This document shows positions 13,994 through 22,441 of a stretch of 40,866 bases of DNA, in pieces. Origin of the DNA: Sphingopyxis sp. RIFCSPHIGHO2_12_FULL_65_19 (GTDB lineage Bacteria > Pseudomonadota > Alphaproteobacteria > Sphingomonadales > Sphingomonadaceae); contig NZ_MIAM01000023.1 in NCBI RefSeq assembly GCF_001830555.1, forward strand, positions 56,143 through 97,008, in the 5' to 3' direction. Positions within the stretch are counted from its first letter, which is position 1. Every line of letters begins with the position of its first letter. The translations under genes and the position numbers were made by a program. A model generated the notes under the pieces. The model was not told the DNA's origin. It made no database searches and was given only the letters and a program-made list of their open reading frames with translations.

Positions 13994-16798
13994 TCAGATC
14001 TTGACGCGCGCGCCGAACAGGAAGGTACGGCCGTAATGGTTGTTTTCGTAATTTCGGCCGGCAAAAATATCGTTGAAGCGATACCGATAATCGTCGGTCA
14101 AATTGGTGCCCTCGATCGACACTTCGATCTGTTCGGTCACCTGATAGCGGATCGAGGCATCGACGTTGAACGAGCTGCCATAGCCTTCAAAGATATTATT
14201 GTTGCCACTGGTGCTGTCATTATAGCCGCTGCGCCACGCCGCCGAGGAGCGGATCGAGAATTTGCCGTCGTCATAATAGACCGTCGCATTCCAAGCGCGC
14301 TTGGCGAGTCCGAGAAGCGGCTGGGTATAGGTGCCCGCGGGCTGCGATTCGAGGCGGTTATCGGCCGGATCATAAGCGAGCGGGCCGGCCACCGTATAGT
14401 CGACGTCGCTCTTCACGAAGGTCGCGTTGCCGAGGACGCCGAAATGGCGCAGCGAGTCCGAGAAGACCGAGAAAGGCAATTGCAGCGACAGTTCCACCCC
14501 CTTCAGATTTGCGCCGGGGCCGTTGCCCGTGGTGCGGAACTCGAACTGGCGATTGGGATCGTCGCCATCGACGACGGCAACATAGGCCGGCGTGCCGGGT
14601 GTCAGCAGCGACAGCGGCAAGCCGCTCGACGCATAGGTGCCCTGCAACGACGTCGAAATCGGGAAGCTTTCGATGTCCTTGGCGAACAGCGCGACCGACG
14701 CGATGGCACCCGGCGCGAAATACCATTCGGCCGCGAGGTCGAACGTCGTCGCACGATAGGGATCGAGGAACGGGTTGCCCGATGTGATGCGGAAGTTGAA
14801 CTGGTCGACAGTGCCGCCCGGCGACAGGCTGCCCAGCGTCGGCCGGGTGATCACTTTCGCGATCGCGCCGCGCAGGATCAGATTTTCGGTCGGGTGCAGG
14901 TTGACGTTGAACGACGGCAGCCAATCGTCATAGGTCCGGTCGACCGTGACGAAGGTCCCGCTGGCAAAGCCCGACGATGACTGATCGGTCTTGACGTAGC
15001 GCACCCCGGCGTTGCCCGTCAGGCGCATGCCGAGCACGTCGGTTTCAAACTCGGTCATGAACCAGCCGCCATAGGTTTTTTCGGTGACGGCGCGCTGCTG
15101 GCCCTGCTGGAGCACGGCGGGACGATTATACAGATCGATCAACGCCGTACCCGCGTCGAGATCGGGAACGATCCAGGCGTTGGTGTTGCCCGCGGGCTGC
15201 CCGGCATCGCCGAGGTTGAAGAGTTCGGCGATGTCCGATGTCACCGGCAGGCCGTTGGTGCCCGGCGCGCAGGTGAAGGCCGCGCAATAGGTGCTGTCGC
15301 GGCTGAACTGGACGGTATCAAAGTCGAATTGGCGATAGAAACCGCCGGCGAGCAGCTTGAACCGATCGGCAACCTGCCAGTCGAAATCGGCGGCGAAGGT
15401 CTTGAACTTGTTCGTCTGATACGACGGGCGATCGCGAAATTCCGCGAGTTGGAACGCCGTGGGATCTTCGATGCCGGGGCCGAAGCTGAGCACCGGATAT
15501 TTCATGTCGGTGTAGTCGAAACGATATCCGGTCGCATCGCGATCGTCGAAGGCGAGCGTCGTTTCAACCGGGATATCGGCCTGCGACTTGGAAAAGCCCG
15601 CGATCAGCTTCACCCCCAGCGCGTCGGTCAACCGCTGTTCGAGCCGGCCCGAAAGCTGGTAGAATTCGGTTTCGCTCTGGCGCGAATAGCGTTCGGTGCG
15701 GACATAGACATTGTCGAGGTCGGCGGCGATCAGATTATTGTTCGCGTCGATCGTGTAGTTCGACAGGTCGATCGAGCGTTCGTTGCTGCGCAGCAACACC
15801 TCGCCCCAATATTCGTCGCGCGTTTCCTTGAATTTGGAATAGAGACCGTCGATCGAAATCTTGGTATTTTCGCTCGGCTCGAACTGGATCGAGGCGGTGG
15901 CGCCGAGGCGCGAACGATCGTGGCTGACAAGGCCATAGCGCGGAATACGCGGATGGAAGGCTTCGGCGACCTCGACGCAGCCCGCCGACGGACTGGCGAC
16001 GAAGTTCGACCCCGCAAGACAGGTCACGCCATCGACGCTGCGGAACGGGGCCTGCGCCCAGCGCACGGTGTTGTTGCCCAGCTCATCGGTGCCATAGTCG
16101 GACCAGGCGACCGACGCCGACACCCCAAAGGTGCGATCGACATTGGTCCAGGCGATCAGCCCGGCGAGGCGCGGATCGACATCCTTGGTCAGGTCATTGT
16201 AGCGCGCCTGCGCCGATGCGACGAGCGTCAGCCCCTCCTTGCCACCGAGCGGATTGCCGGTGTTGAGATCGACGACCGCGCCGAGCGAGCCTTCATCGAG
16301 CGAAGCAGACGCCGTCTTGTGGACGACGAGCGAGGTGAAAAGCTCGGACGCAAAGACGTTGAAGTCGAAGGCGCGGTCGCGGTTCGCCGACGCGCCGTCG
16401 GTCGAGGTCGCGATCGTTTCCATGCCGTTGAGGCGGACGCGCGTGAACTGCGCACCCAGCCCGCGCACGGTGATCGCGCGGCCTTCGCCGGCGTCGCGCT
16501 GGATCGAGATGCCCGGAATACGCTGGAGCGATTCGGCAAGATTCTGGTCGGGGAATTTCGCGATATCTTCCGCGACGATGACGTCGACCGCCGAAATCGA
16601 GTCGCGTTTTTGGCCCAGCGCCTTGTCGAGCGATGCCCGAAAGCCGGTGACGACGATTTCGTCCTCGCTCGCGACCGGATCAGCCGAGTCCTGCACCGCA
16701 TCCTGCGCCCAGGCCGGCGACACCGCCAGCACGGCAAGCGAAGCGCCGCACGCCAGTCGGGTCAAAGTGCGAATGCTCCGCATTGCATGAATAGCCAT
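13994..16798 (-). CDS. TonB-dependent receptor 1 (oligosaccharide type)
   Basis: About 934 residues. A signal peptide (LTRLACGASLAVLAVSPAWAQ) is followed by a TonB-box-like segment DEIVVTGFRASLDKALGQKRD. The plug domain then reads AVDVIVAEDIAKFPDQNLAESL, IPGISIQRDAGEGRAITVRGLG and VRLNGMETIA. That plug is typical of the long Xanthomonas/Caulobacter-type receptors for plant polysaccharide fragments. The rest is the beta-barrel; it ends in GARVKI, with Ile rather than the usual aromatic residue. I chose ATG 16798 because GGAGG lies 6 bases ahead; the in-frame ATG at 16804 abuts the ribosome site. It is divergent from the pectate lyase gene and lies behind operator B. Confidence 0.92.
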   Translation of the reverse strand: MAIHAMRSIRTLTRLACGASLAVLAVSPAWAQDAVQDSADPVASEDEIVVTGFRASLDKALGQKRDSISAVDVIVAEDIAKFPDQNLAESLQRIPGISIQRDAGEGRAITVRGLGAQFTRVRLNGMETIATSTDGASANRDRAFDFNVFASELFTSLVVHKTASASLDEGSLGAVVDLNTGNPLGGKEGLTLVASAQARYNDLTKDVDPRLAGLIAWTNVDRTFGVSASVAWSDYGTDELGNNTVRWAQAPFRSVDGVTCLAGSNFVASPSAGCVEVAEAFHPRIPRYGLVSHDRSRLGATASIQFEPSENTKISIDGLYSKFKETRDEYWGEVLLRSNERSIDLSNYTIDANNNLIAADLDNVYVRTERYSRQSETEFYQLSGRLEQRLTDALGVKLIAGFSKSQADIPVETTLAFDDRDATGYRFDYTDMKYPVLSFGPGIEDPTAFQLAEFRDRPSYQTNKFKTFAADFDWQVADRFKLLAGGFYRQFDFDTVQFSRDSTYCAAFTCAPGTNGLPVTSDIAELFNLGDAGQPAGNTNAWIVPDLDAGTALIDLYNRPAVLQQGQQRAVTEKTYGGWFMTEFETDVLGMRLTGNAGVRYVKTDQSSSGFASGTFVTVDRTYDDWLPSFNVNLHPTENLILRGAIAKVITRPTLGSLSPGGTVDQFNFRITSGNPFLDPYRATTFDLAAEWYFAPGAIASVALFAKDIESFPISTSLQGTYASSGLPLSLLTPGTPAYVAVVDGDDPNRQFEFRTTGNGPGANLKGVELSLQLPFSVFSDSLRHFGVLGNATFVKSDVDYTVAGPLAYDPADNRLESQPAGTYTQPLLGLAKRAWNATVYYDDGKFSIRSSAAWRSGYNDSTSGNNNIFEGYGSSFNVDASIRYQVTEQIEVSIEGTNLTDDYRYRFNDIFAGRNYENNHYGRTFLFGARVKI

Positions 16799-16843
16799 TA
16801 TCATCCTCCCATATCGCCCCGTTGCCCCCGCTCGCGCAAGGAA

Positions 16844-16856
16844 TGACACCGGTTAC
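16844..16856. promoter_or_regulatory. LacI-type operator, copy B (receptor 1)
   Basis: TGACACCGGTTAC on the + strand (the minus strand reads GTAACCGGTGTCA). It ends 45 bases upstream of the receptor 1 start and has the same core as copies A, C, D and E. A weak look-alike, GGCTAACCGTTTCA, occurs at 16877-16890. Confidence 0.75.
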
Positions 16857-16987
16857 TTTGCTGAACAAAACGATTTGGCTAACCGTTTCATCCGTCGATT
16901 TTTCAGAGGTTGATGGCGGTCGCCGTCACATGCAGCGAACCGGATCAGACCCTCTCCCTTGGAAATATTTTCTCGTTGACCGATTGG

Positions 16988-17001
16988 GGTAACCGGTGTC
17001 A
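16988..17001. promoter_or_regulatory. LacI-type operator, copy C (pectate lyase operon)
   Basis: GGTAACCGGTGTCA, ending 56 bases before the pectate lyase start at 17058. A possible -35 (TTGACC at 16976-16981) lies just upstream, which would place the operator in the promoter spacer; the -10 is not clear. Confidence 0.75.
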
Positions 17002-17057
17002 GAAAGATTGCGGATTGCGACGAACATGTCAATACCCCAATGAACAGGAGAGATAGG

Positions 17058-18431
17058 ATGCCCAAAAAGCTTTGGATAACCGCGCTTTTTCTGGCCCTTA
17101 CCCTGCCATCGGATATGGCAATGGCGGCCGATACGACGCCGCTCGCCTTCCCCGGCGCGGTCGGTCCGGCGGCACAGACTCCGGGTGGCCGCGGCGGGCA
17201 GATCTTGCGCGTGACGACGCTTGCGCCCGACGGGCCGGGGTCGCTGAAGGCGGCGATCGACACGCCGGGGCCGCGCATCATTGTGTTCGAGGTCGGCGGC
17301 GTGATCGACATGGGGCGCCAGTCGATCGAGATCAAACATCCCTATCTCACCATCGCGGGGCAAACCGCGCCGGGTCCAGGCATCACCCTGATCCGGACGG
17401 GCATCGACGTGAAGACGCACGATGTCATCCTGCGCCACCTGCGCGTCTACACCGGCGTCGACGGCCAGCCGAAGCGCAGCGGGTGGGAGGCCGATACTTT
17501 TTCGACCGTGGCGGCGCATAATGTCATCATCGACCATTGCACTTTGATGTGGGGGATCGACGAGAATATGTCGGCGTCGGGGCCGCGCTTCACCGGCAAG
17601 AGCGTCGAGGAATGGCGCAAGGGCACGAGCCACAACATCACCTTTTCGAACAATCTTGCCGCCGAAGGACTCGCGGACGCAAGCCACCCCAAGGGCGAGC
17701 ACAGCAAGGGATCGCTGATCCACGACAATGCCACGGGCATCGTCTTTTACCGCAATGTCTGGGCGCATAATGTCGAGCGCAACCCGTTGATCAAGGGCGG
17801 CGGGCAGGCGCTGATGATCAACAATCTGATCTACAACCCGCAACACCGCGCGGTGCATTACAACCTGATGAACCTCGAATGGGTCGGGCACGACTATGTG
17901 ACGGGCCAGATCACCGCGGTCGGCAATGTGATGCGCGGCGGCAACGACACCGACAAGGACCTGCCATTCCTGATGCTGGGCGGCGACGGCGACCTCGCCT
18001 ATTATGGCAAGGACAATCTGCACGTCGATCGCCACGGCGCGGCGCTGCCCGAATTCGGCCGCTATGGCGAAACGCAGGCAAAGCTGATCAGCGCCAAGGC
18101 GCCGCTCGCGCCGCTGGGCGGTTATCATATCCTGCCGGTGCGCGATGTCGAAACATCGGTGCTGTCTACCGCGGGCGCACGCCCCTGGGCGCGCGATGCT
18201 GAGGAAATTCGCGTGCTCTTCTTCGTCGCCGAAGGGCGCGGCGACGTGATCGACGACGAGAAGGAAGTGAGCGGTTATCCCAAGGTCAAGGAAGTGCGCG
18301 CGCCCTTTGTCGACGCGGCGTGGGACCTCGCGACGATGGAACCGAAATCGGGGGTCTATCCGGGTCAGTCGACGCCCTTGCCGCAGGAAAATCTGTCGCA
18401 GCGCGACCGCGCATCACGGACGGGCAATTGA
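17058..18431 (+). CDS. Exported pectate lyase, PL1-like
   Basis: This 457-residue protein has a signal peptide (LWITALFLALTLPSDMAMAA). It has the parallel beta-helix lyase pattern: GGRGGQILRVTTL, GSLKAAIDTPGPRIIVFEVGG, YLTIAGQTAPGPGITL and the Ca-binding-site segment VIIDHCTLMWGIDENMS (about 156-172). The catalytic segment is RNPLIKGGGQALMINN (241-256); the family consensus is R-x-P-x-x-R-x-G-x-x-H, so the second Arg is Lys and the His is absent here. It would cleave homogalacturonan by beta-elimination in the periplasm or outside. The ATG at 17058 has AGGAG at good spacing. It leads an operon with a cupin and an esterase, behind operator C. Confidence 0.88.
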   Translation: MPKKLWITALFLALTLPSDMAMAADTTPLAFPGAVGPAAQTPGGRGGQILRVTTLAPDGPGSLKAAIDTPGPRIIVFEVGGVIDMGRQSIEIKHPYLTIAGQTAPGPGITLIRTGIDVKTHDVILRHLRVYTGVDGQPKRSGWEADTFSTVAAHNVIIDHCTLMWGIDENMSASGPRFTGKSVEEWRKGTSHNITFSNNLAAEGLADASHPKGEHSKGSLIHDNATGIVFYRNVWAHNVERNPLIKGGGQALMINNLIYNPQHRAVHYNLMNLEWVGHDYVTGQITAVGNVMRGGNDTDKDLPFLMLGGDGDLAYYGKDNLHVDRHGAALPEFGRYGETQAKLISAKAPLAPLGGYHILPVRDVETSVLSTAGARPWARDAEEIRVLFFVAEGRGDVIDDEKEVSGYPKVKEVRAPFVDAAWDLATMEPKSGVYPGQSTPLPQENLSQRDRASRTGN

Positions 18432-18433
18432 CG

Positions 18434-18835
18434 ATGAGCGCGCTCCTCGCGCTCCTTCTTGCCGGCAGCGGCGCCCCGGCGATGGTCGTGATCGACGAAG
18501 CCGCGACGGTGCGCGAAGAAGCGCCGCCGCATGGCGCCATCGGCCTGTCCACAGCCTGGCGGATCAGCGACGCCGCCCCCGCCCCGCGCAGCTTCGAGTT
18601 CCGCAAGCGCGCGCTGCATGTCGGCGCGGCGATCGGCGTGCATCCGATCGACCATGACGAAATTTATTATGTGCTGTCGGGCACCGGCGTCGTTCATTCG
18701 GATGGCGAGGAGAAAGCTTTGACGGCGGGCACTGCGGCATGGCTCTACAAGGGCGCCAAGGTGGGTATTCGCCAGACGGGACACGCGCCGCTGGTGCTGA
18801 TCATCGCATATCCGAACAAGGCGCCTGCGCCATGA
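18434..18835 (+). CDS. Exported cupin-domain protein (possible KdgF-like)
   Basis: This 133-residue protein has a short signal-like start (MSALLALLLAGSGAPA). A single cupin domain follows, with candidate metal ligands H-x3-H-x-E in GVHPIDHDEIYYVLSGTG and a later His in TGHAPLVLII. In pectin-using bacteria, KdgF cupins convert 4,5-unsaturated uronate to the linear keto form. That is a plausible role given the adjacent lyase, but the export signal would put it in the periplasm, and the second cupin motif is not canonical. The start at 18434 is three bases after the lyase stop, and its stop overlaps the next start (ATGA), so it is in the operon. A sugar-binding or storage-type cupin remains possible. 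Confidence 0.75.
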   Translation: MSALLALLLAGSGAPAMVVIDEAATVREEAPPHGAIGLSTAWRISDAAPAPRSFEFRKRALHVGAAIGVHPIDHDEIYYVLSGTGVVHSDGEEKALTAGTAAWLYKGAKVGIRQTGHAPLVLIIAYPNKAPAP

Positions 18836-19803
18836 CGCTCGATCGCCGCGCGCTGCTGGCGGCCAGCCTTGCGCTGCCCTTTGCGAGCACGGCGGCGCAG
18901 GCCGCATGGACCCGCCCTGCGGGCCTTGCCCCCGACGCAAGCATCGCGCTGTGGCCCGAAGGCCATATCAAGCCGCCGCCGGGGCTTTCCGAACAAGTCG
19001 TGCAGCGCAGCGACGATCCGGACGCCAGCGACCGGATGCTGCAAGCGATCACCCGGCCGCGGCTGGACATCTTCCGCCCGGCGAAGCCTAATGGCGCGGC
19101 GGTGATCCTCGCGCCCGGTGGCGGCTATCGTTACGTGGTGATCGACAAGGAAGGTTATGAGCTGGCGCGCTGGCTGAAGGAGCGCGGCGTGACCGTTTAT
19201 GTGCTCTTCTACCGCTTGCCCGGCGACGGCTGGGCGCATGGCGCCGATGTGCCGCTGGCCGATGCGCAGCGGGTGGTGCGACTGGTGCGCAGCCGCGCGC
19301 CTGTCGATGGTATTGACCCCGCGCGCGTCGTCTTTGGCGGCTTTTCGGCAGGCGGTCAGGTCGCCACGAGCCTGCTCACGCGCTTCGATGTCCGGGTTTA
19401 CGACCGGGTCGATGCTGCCGACGCCGTGTCGGCGCGGCCTGACGCGCTCGCCGCTATCTATCCCGTCGTGTCGATGGACCCGGCGATCAGCCATGCGGTG
19501 AGCCGCGAAAAACTGATCGGCGCGAATGCCGACGCGTCGCGCGAGGAACGCTATTCGCCCGAACGCAACGTCCGCGCCGACCAGCCGCCGCTGTGGCTGC
19601 TCCACGCCGAGGATGATCAGGTGGTGAAGGTAGAAAACAGCGTCCGGCTGCGCGCCGCGACGCGCACCATGGGCGCCCCGGTCGAAGCGCATTTCTTCGA
19701 GCGCGGCGGGCATGGTTTCGGGCTGATGAAGACCGCGGGGCTGCCCGTTGCGATCTGGCCCGAGCTGCTGTGGAACTGGCTGGGGTCGCACGGGATCGTA
19801 TGA
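18832..19803 (+). CDS. Exported alpha/beta-hydrolase, probable acetylesterase
   Basis: 323 residues with a twin-arginine-like signal (DRRALLAASLALPFASTAAQA). The catalytic triad can be read: S172 in GGFSAGGQ, D262 in HAEDDQVV, H294 in RGGHGFG. The oxyanion loop is APGGGYRY. This arrangement matches the esterase/lipase family that includes xylan and pectin acetylesterases. In this operon it would strip acetyl groups from oligouronides before lyase action; the substrate is inferred. The start overlaps the cupin stop (ATGA). A hairpin (19816-19831) lies after the gene, between it and a convergent carboxylesterase gene. Confidence 0.85.
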   Translation: MTLDRRALLAASLALPFASTAAQAAWTRPAGLAPDASIALWPEGHIKPPPGLSEQVVQRSDDPDASDRMLQAITRPRLDIFRPAKPNGAAVILAPGGGYRYVVIDKEGYELARWLKERGVTVYVLFYRLPGDGWAHGADVPLADAQRVVRLVRSRAPVDGIDPARVVFGGFSAGGQVATSLLTRFDVRVYDRVDAADAVSARPDALAAIYPVVSMDPAISHAVSREKLIGANADASREERYSPERNVRADQPPLWLLHAEDDQVVKVENSVRLRAATRTMGAPVEAHFFERGGHGFGLMKTAGLPVAIWPELLWNWLGSHGIV

Positions 19804-19815
19804 CCGCCCCCTCAT

Positions 19816-19831
19816 CCCGGCAAAGGCCGGG
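19816..19831. repeat. Short intergenic hairpin between convergent genes
   Basis: CCCGGC-AAAG-GCCGGG is a perfect 6-bp stem in the 54-base gap between the two convergent esterase genes. There is no T-run on either side, so it is at best a weak terminator. It looks like the core of a dispersed palindrome. Confidence 0.5.
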
Positions 19832-19857
19832 CTGACCATATTGGGGAACGCGAGCCT

Positions 19858-21396
19858 TCAGCTTCCCGGCTGGATATAGGGCACGCGCGCGAACAATTGG
19901 CGTTCCCATCGGCGGGGGTCATTTTCGACGCGACTTGTCGTATCGAAAATCATCGTCTGCCGCTTCGCCAGATCATAGGCGGGCCAGCCCGGATCGCCGG
20001 TGCGCGCAAAGCGGACGAATGCGTCCATCATGCGGTCGCTCATCGCCTGCTGCGACGAGGTGGGGTCGGCAAGGGTTCCGAAACTGAGGCCGATATCGTC
20101 GGTGTGCTTCGCATCCTCGAAATCGAGCTGGTAGACGAAGGCGGGCGCCCCGGCGCGCGCGCGCGCTTCGGCTTCCTCGACCTGCCCGCGCCAGCTGCGC
20201 GCGGCGGTGACGATACGGTGGAACAGATCGCCCGCCGCGGCCTGCGGATAGCGGGTGCGAAATTGCCCGACGATCCATTCCGGGTGCGCGTCGATCTTGA
20301 TCTCCGACGCGATACGCTGCGCCAGATTGTCGAAGGTCAGCCCTGCAAGCTGCTTTCCTTCCGGCGCATAAAAGGCACGCGTTTCCATCACCGTGTTGCC
20401 GAGCATCATCGGAATGTCCAGCGATTGCGGCGCAGCGTCGGGCCAGAAAGGGTGGCGCGACAGGTGCGTCATGTCGAGCACCGGCCCCATATAGACAGAG
20501 CCGCCGAGGATCGGATCGGTCGCCGAAAGCGCCGCGACCAATTGCTCAACCGGCGCGGTCGCCGGGTCGACACCCGGGCCCAGCCTGTCCAGAAAAGCCT
20601 GCGCACGCTTTGTCGCGTTGAGCGGGCCCGACGCCGTGACCTGCTGCCCGCTCATCGTGATCGCCTTGTGGAACAGCCCCTTCGCCGCGGGCATCGCCAT
20701 CAGGGTCGCGATCTTCGCGCCGCCGCCCGACTGGCCGAACAGGGTGACATTGCCTGGATCGCCGCCGAAAGCCGCGATGTTCCGCTGGACCCATTGCAGC
20801 GCGGCGATCAGGTCGAGCTGCCCCGCATTGCCGCTGTCGGGAAGCCGCGGGTCGAGCCGGGCGAGGTAGAGATAGCCAAGCGCGTTGAGGCGGTGGTTGA
20901 CGGTGACGACGACGACATCGCCGCGTGCCGCGAGTTTCGCGCCGTCGTTCAACGGATCGGTGACGCTGCCGGTCGAATAAGCGCCACCGTGGAAATAGAC
21001 CATCACCGGGCGCTTGCGCTTCTCCTCTATGTCGGGTGTCCAGACATTGAGGAACAGGCAATCCTCGCTCTGCGGCCGATAGCCGTCGCCTTTTTGCGGG
21101 CAGACCGGGCCGAAGATGTCGCCGCGCAATTGTTCGGCCTCGACTACCGCCACGGGTGCCGAAAAGCGCGCTGCCCGGGCGTAGCGAATGCCGGTAAACG
21201 CCCAAGCCACCCCGTCGCCGGTGCTCCGCCTTTGCTCCGACCGATAGACGCCGTCGCGCGCCTCCACGCCACCGACATGGTGTATCGGCGTAAAAATTTC
21301 GGCCCTGACCGCTGCGGGCAGCAGCAGCGACGCCGCGCCGGCAGCGAGCAGCCCGCGCCGCGTCACCCCTTTGCCGGACACCCTATCGCCGGACAT
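19858..21396 (-). CDS. Type-B carboxylesterase, Tat-type export signal
   Basis: About 512 residues. The N-terminus carries a twin-arginine-like signal (VTRRGLLAAGAASLLLPAAVRA). Family signatures are EDCLFLNVWTPD at 111-122, the oxyanion loop YFHGGAY at 134-140 and the nucleophile S223 in LFGQSGGGAK. The later KHTDDIGLSFGT holds the likely catalytic His. The family includes p-nitrobenzyl esterase and feruloyl/acetyl esterases. It differs in fold class from the smaller esterase next door. I chose ATG 21396, which overlaps the KDG kinase gene by 14 bases; ATGs at 21411 and 21420 are possible but would lengthen the n-region. It is the last gene of the kduI-kduD-kdgK transcript. Confidence 0.87.
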   Translation of the reverse strand: MSGDRVSGKGVTRRGLLAAGAASLLLPAAVRAEIFTPIHHVGGVEARDGVYRSEQRRSTGDGVAWAFTGIRYARAARFSAPVAVVEAEQLRGDIFGPVCPQKGDGYRPQSEDCLFLNVWTPDIEEKRKRPVMVYFHGGAYSTGSVTDPLNDGAKLAARGDVVVVTVNHRLNALGYLYLARLDPRLPDSGNAGQLDLIAALQWVQRNIAAFGGDPGNVTLFGQSGGGAKIATLMAMPAAKGLFHKAITMSGQQVTASGPLNATKRAQAFLDRLGPGVDPATAPVEQLVAALSATDPILGGSVYMGPVLDMTHLSRHPFWPDAAPQSLDIPMMLGNTVMETRAFYAPEGKQLAGLTFDNLAQRIASEIKIDAHPEWIVGQFRTRYPQAAAGDLFHRIVTAARSWRGQVEEAEARARAGAPAFVYQLDFEDAKHTDDIGLSFGTLADPTSSQQAMSDRMMDAFVRFARTGDPGWPAYDLAKRQTMIFDTTSRVENDPRRWERQLFARVPYIQPGS

Positions 21397-22396
21397 CCAG
21401 CCCACCGCCATGAAAGGCATCGATGTCCGCTTGCCCGAAACGGCTCGCGTCGCCGGGGAGCGAATGTTTGAGCGCGGTCAGCGCGAGCCCCGATTCGGCC
21501 ATCATCCGCGCATCGCCGCCCGAAAGATGCGCGTGGAGCACGCCCGCGGCGAAAGCATCCCCCGCACCGATGCGGTCGACGATGCCGGTGACATCGACAT
21601 CGGGGGTCTGATGGCAATTTTCACGCAGGTCGACCCGTGCCGCGATGCGGTGATGATCGGCGGTGAGCGTATGGCGCGCGGTCGAGGCGATCAGCTTGAG
21701 GCCTGGGAAAGCGGCGAAGCCCGCTTCAGCGCCCTCGCGGCGCCGGTCTTCGCCCTCGCCGCTGAATTCTCGCCCCAATACCAGCGACAGGTCACGGTGA
21801 TTGCCGAAGAGGATGTCGGCCGACCCGATCAGTTCGGAGAGGATCGTGCGCGGGTCGCTGTCCCACGCTTCCCACAGCATCGCACGATAATTGCCGTCGA
21901 AGCTGACGGGCACGCCGCGCCGCTTCGCCGCGCGCGCGGCGGCGAGCGCGGCCTCGGCCGAGCGCGGCCCGAGCGCAGGGGTAATGCCCGACAGGTGGAG
22001 CAATTGCGCGCCGCTCAGCAGCGCATCCCAGTCATAATCCTCCACGCCGGTCGCCGCGAAGCTGGAACCCGCGCGGTCATAGACGATTTCCGACGCACGC
22101 AGCCCGGCGCCGACACTGAGGAAATAGAGCCCCATGCGGCCCGCGCCGTCGGTAATCGCGGCGCAATCGACACCGCCGCCGCGCACCGCGGCCACAGCGC
22201 CGCGGCCGAGCGCATTCGCCGGAACGCGGCTGACCATCGCGCAATCATGCCCAAGATGTGCGAGGCCGATCGCGACATTGGCTTCGGCACCGCCAACGTG
22301 AAGCGCAAGCGACGGCGATTGCATCAACAGCTCGTTGCCCGGCGCGGTCAGGCGTATCAGCAATTCGCCGAAAAAGACTAAGCGGCCGTCGGTCAT
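21383..22396 (-). CDS. kdgK: 2-keto-3-deoxygluconate kinase
   Basis: This 337-residue PfkB-family sugar kinase would phosphorylate KDG to KDPG, the entry to the aldolase step. The N-terminus reads LVFFGELLIRLTAPG and then LHVGGAEANVAIGLAHLG, the substrate-binding glycine motif. The PfkB signature is DRIGAGDAFAAG, with catalytic base D280. FDGNYRAMLW and ADILFGNHRDL are typical of KDG kinases. A GGGGAG lies 4 bases ahead of the ATG. It is downstream of kduD on the same strand, after a 45-base gap with a small hairpin (22408-22434). Ribokinase-like alternatives are less likely given KduI and KduD next to it. Confidence 0.9.
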   Translation of the reverse strand: MTDGRLVFFGELLIRLTAPGNELLMQSPSLALHVGGAEANVAIGLAHLGHDCAMVSRVPANALGRGAVAAVRGGGVDCAAITDGAGRMGLYFLSVGAGLRASEIVYDRAGSSFAATGVEDYDWDALLSGAQLLHLSGITPALGPRSAEAALAAARAAKRRGVPVSFDGNYRAMLWEAWDSDPRTILSELIGSADILFGNHRDLSLVLGREFSGEGEDRRREGAEAGFAAFPGLKLIASTARHTLTADHHRIAARVDLRENCHQTPDVDVTGIVDRIGAGDAFAAGVLHAHLSGGDARMMAESGLALTALKHSLPGDASRFGQADIDAFHGGGLDVRR

Positions 22397-22407
22397 CTCA
22401 CTCCCCG

Positions 22408-22434
22408 CTCACCCTACCCGCACGGGAGGGCGAG
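22408..22434. repeat. Small bulged hairpin between kdgK and kduD
   Basis: CTC-A-CCCT-AC-CCG pairs with CGG-G-AGGG-C-GAG around a two-base loop. It fills most of the 45-base intergenic gap and lies just upstream of the kdgK ribosome site. It looks like a short dispersed palindrome, not a terminator. Confidence 0.45.
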
Positions 22435-22441
22435 TTTCTTG

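Noticed and set aside
14036-16846. Plus-strand open frames opposite receptor 1
   Set aside because: They are antisense shadows of a full-length TonB-dependent receptor and start without ribosome sites.
16877-16890. GGCTAACCGTTTCA as a sixth LacI operator
   Set aside because: Only about 9 of 14 positions agree and the central ACCGGT is broken, so it is recorded as a weak look-alike, not a site.
19816-19831. Hairpin as an intrinsic terminator of the pectate lyase operon
   Set aside because: The stem is only 6 bp and has no T-run on either strand, so I kept it as a repeat only.
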